Assembly: GCA_018062085.1 (NCBI GenBank)
Contig: JAGOSY010000008.1
Location: 150,491-214,490, forward strand
Source: a bacterium
GTDB lineage: Bacteria; Cyanobacteriota; Vampirovibrionia; Obscuribacterales; Obscuribacteraceae
Reading direction: 5' to 3'
DNA length: 64,000 nt
The translations under genes were made by a program, and so were the position numbers. Each line of letters starts with the position of its first letter. Within the stretch, counting starts at the first letter, position 1. Positions 57,431 to 64,000 of the stretch are shown in pieces. The notes below the pieces were generated by a model. It ran no database searches and was not told the DNA's origin. It saw only the letters and a list, made by a program, of their open reading frames with translations.

Positions 57431-57586
57431 TTAGTTCGAATCACCAAGGCGCTTAAACGAGTGCAAAACTTTGGTTGCCAAATCGAGCACACCGTGCGCG
57501 AAGCTGGTCACTTCATCGTGAGCCACCGTAAGCAGGAAGACCGCGCCTAGAGTGAGAACTATCAGATAGAAAAATACGACAGCCAT
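57431..57586 (-). CDS. Short membrane protein, 51 aa
   Basis: An ATG at 57586 with CGGAGA 6 nt upstream opens a 51-codon frame. It has one hydrophobic segment (VFFYLIVLTLGAVFLLTVAH) and a polar tail ending in a stop at 57431. It lies 55 bp upstream of the DUF4239 gene on the same strand, so it may be cotranscribed with it. Unknown function; below common gene-caller cut-offs. Confidence 0.6.
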   Translation of the reverse strand: MAVVFFYLIVLTLGAVFLLTVAHDEVTSFAHGVLDLATKVLHSFKRLGDSN

Positions 57587-57754
57587 TGGGTCTCCGTCCA
57601 AAATTATTTGAATCAGCGCATTGGAAGCTCAAGGCATTCCTTATCGCTATGGCAGTATCTTTTCAAGTGGTTAAAGGTAAGGTTAAGAGATTGCCTTTCT
57701 GCTGCCCCTGTAACCATAAGTCTGTCTAATGTTTTCGTGTCTAGTTTTTTGTCA

Positions 57755-58264
57755 CTAGTGTTTGCAGCCAGGGCCGTGGCCGTGCCCCTTATCTTCGTTG
57801 TTAGAGTCAATAGAGCTGCTTGAAGGGCCATGGGAATGAGCTAGAAAACTGCCATGAGTGAGCTTCCGGTTCAACAGGTGCGTTCCCACCAGCAGCAAAT
57901 TGCCTACTGATATTAAAGGAAGTTCAAAATTGGCAGGAAACTGTCCCCGCAAAACTGCTACTGCTGCCACAAGCGCCAGACCGATAACGAGGCCTGCTAG
58001 AGCAATTGGCTTTTTGTGCTCTCTATAGCCTGGAATAATAGCAAAAATCGCGAAGCCCACAATAAAGGCTATGAGAACATTCTCGGTCGTTTCGCTTTGT
58101 AGCCATTGCCACTTCATACCTATAAATGGAATAGCGGCAACGACAAATGGCATGGCCAAACAATGAATGAGGCAAAGCACTGAAGCGAAAATGCCCAGGT
58201 TGTCGAGTGAGAGAATGGCCTTCTCTGCTGCTTCTTCTGCTTTTATTGAGTCTAGCTCGGCCAT
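57755..58264 (-). CDS. MerC-family membrane protein with His-rich tail
   Basis: 169 residues. The N-terminal LGIFASVLCLIHCLAMPFVV carries the CxxHC-type metal motif of MerC, with four TM segments. The C-terminus is histidine-rich (HSHGPSSSS, then GHGHGPGCKH), suggesting metal binding. MerC moves Hg(II) or other soft metals. It lies 79 bp after a Zur-like Fur gene, suggesting a metal-uptake or efflux role under its control. Confidence 0.85.
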   Translation of the reverse strand: MAELDSIKAEEAAEKAILSLDNLGIFASVLCLIHCLAMPFVVAAIPFIGMKWQWLQSETTENVLIAFIVGFAIFAIIPGYREHKKPIALAGLVIGLALVAAVAVLRGQFPANFELPLISVGNLLLVGTHLLNRKLTHGSFLAHSHGPSSSSIDSNNEDKGHGHGPGCKH

Positions 58265-58343
58265 AAGAGTTTCCGTCCGCAGTTGAAGTGCTTGCGTTTT
58301 GGTGATTGGGTTACTAAAAATAGTCTTTTAGCGCTGTCTTCCT

Positions 58344-58781
58344 TTAGCGCTTACGTTGGCTAGCGCTGCAATCATTGCACAGGCCAAAGATCTCGAGTAC
58401 GTGACCCTTTACCTGAAAACCATAATTCGAGCGAATACTGTCTTCAAATTGTTCAATTAAACATTCATCTAGATGCAGGCTCTTGCGGCAAGACTCGCAG
58501 ACCAAATGGTGATGATGCTCACCAGGGCGAACCAGCTCGTAGCGCCTCTCTCCATCGCCGAGTTGCACCGCCTGCACAAGACCTTGGCCAACCAGTGATT
58601 CAAGCGAACGATAAACTGTAGTCAGGCCAGGAGCTTTGGGGTCTTCTGTGCGCATCAGGCCGTGAATATCTTGGGCGCTAGTCATATCGTGAGCACGCTC
58701 AAGATACTCAAGAACTTTTCTGGCACCCTTGGTCAGCTTTTGGCTGGGAATAATAGTTAAACCGTGTTTATGCTCTACCAT
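58344..58781 (-). CDS. Fur-family regulator with structural zinc cysteines (Zur-like)
   Basis: 145 residues. Winged helix (KLTKGARKVLEYLERA, APGLTTVYRSLESLVGQGLV), EHHHHLVCESC and CNDC (both CxxC pairs present). This is a complete metal-sensing Fur, unlike the cysteine-free one at 9383. An ATCAACT/AGTTGAT inverted repeat (58809-58842) lies about 28 bp upstream. Followed by the MerC gene. Confidence 0.9.
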   Translation of the reverse strand: MVEHKHGLTIIPSQKLTKGARKVLEYLERAHDMTSAQDIHGLMRTEDPKAPGLTTVYRSLESLVGQGLVQAVQLGDGERRYELVRPGEHHHHLVCESCRKSLHLDECLIEQFEDSIRSNYGFQVKGHVLEIFGLCNDCSASQRKR

Positions 58782-58845
58782 TATTAAAGGATAGCAGAAA
58801 CGTCTTAGATCAACTTATTGCCCAGTTTATATTAGAGTTGATAAG

Positions 58846-59538
58846 TCAGCAAACGCTAACTTTGCGCAGGCTATATCCCACTTGCGGAATTGTTGTGATA
58901 ATTGACAGCGATTGATCTTGGCTGTCGTCGAGCTTCTTGCGTAAACCGGTGATTGTTTCTAACAACGATTCTGCTGTTGCCTCAAACCCAGGCTTTGAAA
59001 GGCGCTGTAACAGCGCTTCTGTACTGAGTTCTTCATCTGGACGCAGCATGAAATATTCAAGTAAGTCAAACTCTTTTGCTTGCAGCTGAACTTTGGCACC
59101 ACTTTTGGTGACGATACGTTTGACTAAGTCAATTTCAATCGCTCCGTTGGCTATTGTGTTTGAAAGTTTGTTGGGTGGCCGTCTTAGCAAGGCGCGCAAT
59201 CGTGCTGATAGTTCCTTAAGGTTGAAGGGTTTTGTTAAATAGTCATCGACTCCAGCGTCAAAGCCCTGCTCTTTCTCTGTAATTTCAGTTCGACCAGTGA
59301 GCATAATCACCGGTGCTTTGCCTTTAGCGTCTCTATAGCGGCGACAAATCTCAGGCCCTGAAAGACCACCTGGTAAGTGCCAATCGAGAATGATTAAATC
59401 GAACTTGCCTTTACGTAGAACTTCCCAACCCTCTGTGCCGTCGTGAACAATTTCTACAGAGTAGCCGTCGGCCGATAGCCAGTCCTTGACCATTTCGGTC
59501 AAGTCTTTATCATCTTCCACAAAGAGGATCTTAGCCAT
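58846..59538 (-). CDS. OmpR-family response regulator (second pair)
   Basis: 230 residues. Receiver with DD at 9-10, phospho-acceptor Asp52 (ILDWHLPGG), MLTGR and LTKPF; winged helix at the C-terminus (ITTIPQVGYSLR). ATG at 59538 with CGGAGC upstream. Divergent from the kinase at 59655 across 116 bp, a mirror of the pair at 4118-6805. Confidence 0.92.
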   Translation of the reverse strand: MAKILFVEDDKDLTEMVKDWLSADGYSVEIVHDGTEGWEVLRKGKFDLIILDWHLPGGLSGPEICRRYRDAKGKAPVIMLTGRTEITEKEQGFDAGVDDYLTKPFNLKELSARLRALLRRPPNKLSNTIANGAIEIDLVKRIVTKSGAKVQLQAKEFDLLEYFMLRPDEELSTEALLQRLSKPGFEATAESLLETITGLRKKLDDSQDQSLSIITTIPQVGYSLRKVSVC

Positions 59539-59654
59539 TTCGCTCCGACAACTTAAGGTGTATATCAAATTCGCTGTCTAAGAATATACGACGGTCTCAA
59601 TCGTTTCAAGTAAACTTGTCAGGTTACGTATCTGAATAAGGCGCGCGGTTCGAA

Positions 59655-61478
59655 ATGCGGCTCTCTCTGGCAGCCAAAGGTTTAATAGTCGTGGCAATTC
59701 CTCTTTGCTTCGAGCTTGCTTTTGTCGTGGTTTTGGTCGACTTGCAAAGACAAGCTGAGGCTGAGTCTGCCATTGCCTTGCGCTCTAAGAAAGTGGCGCA
59801 GGGAATAGCCGCTCTATCGCATGATCTTTTTACGTTGTGGCAGACTATCTACAATACGACCAGAACTCAATGGCGTTCCACTGGCCGCTTTGACCAGAGC
59901 TACAAACCGGGAGTGGCGAAGCTCTTGGCTGGATTCGATGAACTTGTTGAACTGACACCGGATGACCCCGAAATTAACCGCAGGGTGAGAGCTTCACGTT
60001 CAAAGCTTCTTAGTGCTGAGCTAGTTCTTGATGCCATGATGCAGCGGCTTAATACCCACGATGGCAGTCAGTTTCTCACCGATGAAGTTCTGGCAGTTAA
60101 GCAGATTCAATCGACTTTTCATGCTTTGGTAGACCAGAATCATGAGCTAGAGGCCGTCTTTAGAAAGCAGAATAGTGAGAAAAATAGCAACCGCCAGATC
60201 GAGTTAAGGCAGAAAATCTTGACTGTGGCTACCTTCGCGGCTATCGTCAATGTTTTGCTGAGCATTGCTGTTGCTGTGTTCTTGCTCAAAGATGTTGTTG
60301 GTCGCTTACGACTGCTCCAAGATAATGCCTCAAGATTGGCTACAGGTAAGCAACTTCGTGCCCCCCTGCAAGGTAGTGATGAGATAGCTGAAGTCGATAG
60401 AGTTTTTCGCAGAATGGCCCGTGCCTTAACTGAATCGAATCACAAAGAGCGTGCCGTTGTCGAAAATGCTCTTGATACCATTTGTGCCATCGATAAAGAT
60501 GGTCGCTTTAGCACGGCCAATCCGGCTAGCTTTAAGCTTTTTGGCTTAGAACCGGAAGATCTTATTGGCACGCGAGTCGTGGATGCCATTGCTGAAGAAG
60601 ACAAAGCGAGATTGCTCTTGTGGATCACCGAGCTGCGTGAGAAGAAAGAGCGCGTGCCGAACCAATCGGAACGCGAAAAGGAATTTCGTGTGCGTCGCCG
60701 CAACGGCAGCATAGTAGATACCCTCTGGAGTGGTCACTGGTCAGAAGAAGAACTCTCTTTGTTTGTGGTCATTCATGACATGACTGATCGCAAAGAGCTA
60801 GAGCGTGCCAAGCAAGAGCTTGTGGCTATGCTTACCCACGACCTGCGCTCGCCTCTTACAACTATTCAAGGCATGATTGAAATGGCTCAGGCCGGAATGC
60901 TTGGTGAACTCAATGAGAGAGGTGTGCGCTTGACGAACTCTGCGGAACGGAACAGCTCGCGCATGCTCAGCCTTATCAACGACCTGCTTGATATTGAAAA
61001 GATCAAATCGGGCACCATGGCTCTAGAAAAGGAGGCGGTTAGCCTAAGCGCTTTGTTTGATGAAGTTAAGGCCAATGTCTCTGACTGGACTGCTGTGAAC
61101 GGCATGGTTATTGAGTGTAGAGAGACGAGTTTGAGTGTCTTGGCCGATAGAGAGAAAATTAGCAGGGTGATTTTTAACCTGGTCTCAAACGCAATTAAAT
61201 TTTCACCACCAGGCGGGCGCATAGAGCTTTCTGCCACTGCCAAAGGCGAAGTTGTGGAGATCACAGTTTCGGATCAGGGCCCTGGTATGCCACCAGAAAT
61301 GGTATCGTCAATATTTGAGCGTTTCCAGCAAGGTACAGGTTCTGCTCATAAGGGCAAGGGCGGCTCAGGCCTGGGTTTGGCTATCTGCAAAGAAATAGTT
61401 ACCTTACACGGCGGTAAAATTTGGGTAACAACAGAAGAAGGCAAAGGCAGTCAGTTTCACTTTACTGTTGAAGCATAG
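59655..61478 (+). CDS. Membrane sensor histidine kinase (second pair)
   Basis: 607 residues. TM1 about 6-28, sensor, TM2 about 190-212, HAMP, PAS about 265-375, then the H box MLTHDLRSPLT with intact His, and HATPase_c with N, G1 (DQGPGMP) and G2 (GSGLGLAIC). Partner of the regulator at 58846. Its start MRLSLAAKGLIVVAIPL aligns with the Glu-type homologue at 4118. ATG at 59655. Confidence 0.94.
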   Translation: MRLSLAAKGLIVVAIPLCFELAFVVVLVDLQRQAEAESAIALRSKKVAQGIAALSHDLFTLWQTIYNTTRTQWRSTGRFDQSYKPGVAKLLAGFDELVELTPDDPEINRRVRASRSKLLSAELVLDAMMQRLNTHDGSQFLTDEVLAVKQIQSTFHALVDQNHELEAVFRKQNSEKNSNRQIELRQKILTVATFAAIVNVLLSIAVAVFLLKDVVGRLRLLQDNASRLATGKQLRAPLQGSDEIAEVDRVFRRMARALTESNHKERAVVENALDTICAIDKDGRFSTANPASFKLFGLEPEDLIGTRVVDAIAEEDKARLLLWITELREKKERVPNQSEREKEFRVRRRNGSIVDTLWSGHWSEEELSLFVVIHDMTDRKELERAKQELVAMLTHDLRSPLTTIQGMIEMAQAGMLGELNERGVRLTNSAERNSSRMLSLINDLLDIEKIKSGTMALEKEAVSLSALFDEVKANVSDWTAVNGMVIECRETSLSVLADREKISRVIFNLVSNAIKFSPPGGRIELSATAKGEVVEITVSDQGPGMPPEMVSSIFERFQQGTGSAHKGKGGSGLGLAICKEIVTLHGGKIWVTTEEGKGSQFHFTVEA

Positions 61479-63677
61479 TTAGTTGTCTGTTTTTTCAGCC
61501 AGCGAAAGCTCATGTCTTAACTCTCGCATACTGGCATCGGCTTCTTGGTAGGCATGCCCTGGGCGGCCGGCTCGCAGACGCTCATAGCTGGCAATTGTTT
61601 TTCTGACATCGACGCTATCGACTTTTGTACCCAGTTGTAAGTCGCCAACCCAGCTAGAGGCTAGTGCATTGGCTAAATTGCCTAATTGTGCGTCAAATTC
61701 TTTGGGCGAGGCTGTTTGCTTCAAAGCTTCTGCTCTCGCCATCCATGTTTCACCACTAGGCGGCCGCGTGGCTGCGTAGGCTTGTTCGATTGTCATTGGC
61801 TTGTTAATAAAGTCGCGAGAATTGCCCCACTGGCCATCGATTTTTACCAATTGCGTGTTGGGATCATAATCAACAATGTTGACAACATGGTGATCGGCTA
61901 GAATCTTCTCAGAGGAAAGCGGCCCGGAGAGTGGGTTGTTTCTCAGGGTGCTAACAAGTGGTTCGCTATTGACTCTAACGAATAGTGTGGCGAAGAGTGG
62001 CCCTTTTTCTGTCTCGCGTAGTTGTTTAAGTTTTTCGGCGAAGTCTTCTACCGATGTTACACCCGTGGCCAGGTTGTGCTCACTGTCTCGCTCTTGCTCA
62101 GCATGATTAATGATAAACATCTCTGGCTGCCACTTCTTAGTAAATTGCTCGTTGATGCGCATCATGTTATTCATGTAGCCAGCCATTCCTGGCCCTCTAT
62201 CTAACTCTTGAGGGCGGCCGTGTGAATAATCGACTAGTGATTCACCGCTGTCATAGGGGCCAGTGGCTTGTTTTTGGTAGTAGTGAACATCGCCTGGTGG
62301 CATCTTGCGCAAATTTTCTTGATTGTAGAAAGCAGAGATGGCCGCAGTCTGAAATACTTGGCTGGTGTAAGAGCGAACCCATGAGCCACTCTTGGCGTTA
62401 AGGGCAGCGTCTCCGTGTGCTCTTAGATTGGTTTCTTCCATGGTCACGCTAGTGCCATCTTTTGTGGTAAATCTACCATCTTTTGCAACTTGTGAAAGTA
62501 TATCTGTCACTGTAGATGGTTCTTTGGCATAAAGTCTGTTTTCTATATTCGTAATTTGGCAGGTACCGTACTTGCCTTGGTCGTTTGATGTAGGCTCAGC
62601 AGCATTGGCCATGGCACCGTTAACAAGCCTTACTCGCTCTCTTTGCGATAGCGGTACATTGCCTTTGAGTTCTAATATCTGGGCTAGGTCACGGTAGGTG
62701 CGGGCAACTTCTTCACTACTAATGCCGTCTCGTTTTGCCCGTGCTTCAAAAGTTTGCATGTCGCGCCTTAGTTTTGCGCTCTCATTCGGGAGCACTACTT
62801 TTTCGGTGACCAGGCGCTCTAAGCCAGCTTTCTCTTCGGCTAAGGCCTTCGGTGCTGGTGGTTCTGGCTTATCACTGCTAATTAAGCGACCATCGGCGCT
62901 GCGTACAACAGTAAATTTGTCGGCTGCTTTAGGGCCAAAGTGCTCTTCTTTGTAGCTGTCGTCGGCTTGGCCAGTAAAGCTGCGCTCAAAGCCGCTGCCG
63001 TCTGGTCTAGTTACCTTTACTTTGCCGTCTTCAGTAATTGTATAAAGTGACTTGCCTGTATCTGTGAGAACAACAGCACCATCAGTGGTGTGGCCCTGCA
63101 TTCTAATTGTTTCACCAGCTTTAACTGTTGCTGTTTGGGGTGAATCGCTTGTCGCTAATTTTATGAAATTGAGTTCGTAGATTTCTTTGGCGTGTTGCTT
63201 AATTTGTTCAGCGCTGGCGCCTGACCCTAAATGCTGGGCAGCAATCTCCATCACCGATTGCTCTGTGGTTGTCCTGATTTCAGTTGGCTTGACATTGAAT
63301 TTGATAAATTCGCCAACAGCGGCCTCTTCGGTCTTGATTCCGGCAATTTTTATGAATACCGGGCCATCTTGCTCAAAGTTTTTGGCACCTGTGGCTTTTT
63401 CTGGTCGTTCTTCTAGTTTGGCGTCGGGAAAGCCCATGGCCTTAACTGCGCCAGAGTCTTTGCCCTGGGCCAATGCTCCATTCCATTCAGCGGCATTGCG
63501 CCTCAGGTCTTGAGCTTGGTTGACAAGCGGCTGGGGCTTCTCTGTCGCTTCAGTACCGGCGCCGTCTTTGGGCGCTTCTGCTGTTTTGTGTTTGCCGTCG
63601 CTCGTGTCTGCCTGTCCCACGGAATGAGCCTTTTGGTACTTTTGTTCTTTGTAAGAAGGCCGTTTGCTGGCCATCAT
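61479..63677 (-). CDS. Large papain-like cysteine protease candidate
   Basis: 732 residues. The C-terminal half contains a papain-type pattern: Cys in NDQGKYGTCQITN (about 373), His in ILADHHVVNIVDYD (about 596), and WGN at about 617-619 in the place of Asn/Trp. A LysM-like stretch (VMEIAAQHLGS, then IKQHAKEIYELN) lies near 142-170. The N-terminal 100 residues are charged and low complexity. No signal peptide. Target unknown. Ends back-to-back with the kinase gene (61478/61479). Confidence 0.6.
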   Translation of the reverse strand: MMASKRPSYKEQKYQKAHSVGQADTSDGKHKTAEAPKDGAGTEATEKPQPLVNQAQDLRRNAAEWNGALAQGKDSGAVKAMGFPDAKLEERPEKATGAKNFEQDGPVFIKIAGIKTEEAAVGEFIKFNVKPTEIRTTTEQSVMEIAAQHLGSGASAEQIKQHAKEIYELNFIKLATSDSPQTATVKAGETIRMQGHTTDGAVVLTDTGKSLYTITEDGKVKVTRPDGSGFERSFTGQADDSYKEEHFGPKAADKFTVVRSADGRLISSDKPEPPAPKALAEEKAGLERLVTEKVVLPNESAKLRRDMQTFEARAKRDGISSEEVARTYRDLAQILELKGNVPLSQRERVRLVNGAMANAAEPTSNDQGKYGTCQITNIENRLYAKEPSTVTDILSQVAKDGRFTTKDGTSVTMEETNLRAHGDAALNAKSGSWVRSYTSQVFQTAAISAFYNQENLRKMPPGDVHYYQKQATGPYDSGESLVDYSHGRPQELDRGPGMAGYMNNMMRINEQFTKKWQPEMFIINHAEQERDSEHNLATGVTSVEDFAEKLKQLRETEKGPLFATLFVRVNSEPLVSTLRNNPLSGPLSSEKILADHHVVNIVDYDPNTQLVKIDGQWGNSRDFINKPMTIEQAYAATRPPSGETWMARAEALKQTASPKEFDAQLGNLANALASSWVGDLQLGTKVDSVDVRKTIASYERLRAGRPGHAYQEADASMRELRHELSLAEKTDN

Positions 63678-63903
63678 TGGTCGCTACTATTTATATACCC
63701 TCCTGTCCTGATTTCTTGACTGCTGTTTGTTCTTCACTCGTCGTGCCTGGATAGCAGGCGAAATGGCTGTCGACTAGAGACCATTTTTAGGCATCGGTGC
63801 GTGCTTGACATTGAGGGAGTTGCAAATTTGAAGCAAAGCTAAGCTGATTACGGCTTTGCTCTTCTTAGTCGATTGCCTGGCATGTTAGACTGATTATCTT
63901 GTC

Positions 63904-63975
63904 GGGCGATTAGCTCAATGGTGGAGCACCTCGTTTACACCGAGGGGGTTGGGAGTTCGAGTCTCTCATCGCCCA
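63904..63975 (+). tRNA. tRNA-Val (TAC)
   Basis: 72 nt. Acceptor GGGCGAT/ATCGCCC with A discriminator, anticodon stem CCTCG/CGAGG, loop TTTACAC (TAC), T-loop TTCGAGT. CCA is not encoded. Spacer 63678-63903 before it has no gene. Confidence 0.95.
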
Positions 63976-64000
63976 AGACTTATGGAGAGCGGTTTTCGAA

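Overview
The window reads as chromosomal DNA of a Gram-negative-type bacterium. It has lipoproteins with lipoboxes, an RlpA-like protein, a Tat-exported protein and a TonB_C-like domain. My best guess at lineage is the non-photosynthetic sister group of the Cyanobacteria (Vampirovibrionia/Melainabacteria, Obscuribacter-like). The reasons are a HAS-barrel protein of a type I know mainly from cyanobacteria, kinases with the HRD-[LF]-T-P catalytic loop, secreted GHL10 and DUF1501/DUF1800 proteins, and frequent GTG/TTG starts. This is inference from protein resemblance; no search was run. There is no prophage, insertion sequence, CRISPR array or rRNA operon.

Layout. 0-6.8 kb: a DUF692/DUF2063 (BufB/BufC-like) pair, a small unknown protein with a trypsin-like protease, an RlpA-like protein, and a divergent histidine kinase/response regulator pair whose kinase lacks its phospho-acceptor His. 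6.9-9.8 kb: an exported catalase-peroxidase behind a cysteine-free Fur/PerR-type regulator. 10.8-12.8 kb: an AbiE-like two-gene module. 12.9-16.3 kb: rsmB-fmt and a lone PotB-type permease. 17.3-20.6 kb: an operon of two peptide-type ABC permeases, a lipoprotein and the HAS-barrel protein; the matching ATPase type appears separately at 49.6 kb. 20.8-22 kb: tRNA-Cys, tRNA-Val and a HigBA toxin-antitoxin pair. 22.2-25.5 kb: a secreted protein with DUF1800 and DUF1501.

26-29.5 kb: the str operon (rpsL, rpsG, fusA), with a possible 11-codon leader peptide before rpsL and a strong terminator before fusA. 29.8-34 kb: a double GNAT, smpB and a large secreted GHL10 protein. 34.2-36.3 kb: a zincin-like protein and a protein with two ribbon-helix-helix-like repeats. 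36.7-40.2 kb: an operon of DUF212, a prenyl diphosphate synthase, a membrane protein and an acyl-CoA dehydrogenase. 40.5-45.5 kb: a tightly coupled series of two LD-carboxypeptidase-family proteins (the second without catalytic residues) and two membrane-linked Ser/Thr kinases, the last split by a frameshift. 45.5-51 kb: a third kinase, a TPR lipoprotein, Nnr, OppD and small proteins.

51-64 kb: a secreted Cys phosphatase, a TrkA-N protein without a K+ filter, a divergent orphan HypD, a Yip1-domain protein, a DUF4239 protein, a newly called 51-residue membrane peptide, MerC with a Zur-like Fur, a second divergent response regulator/kinase pair paralogous to the first but with an intact His, a papain-like 732-residue protein and tRNA-Val(TAC).

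The strongest candidates for something undescribed are three families that keep an enzyme fold but lose catalytic residues (kinase at 4118, LD-carboxypeptidase at 41495, HypD at 53277), the LD-carboxypeptidase/kinase operon, and the double-RHH protein. I see no single clear-cut novel defence or biosynthetic system.
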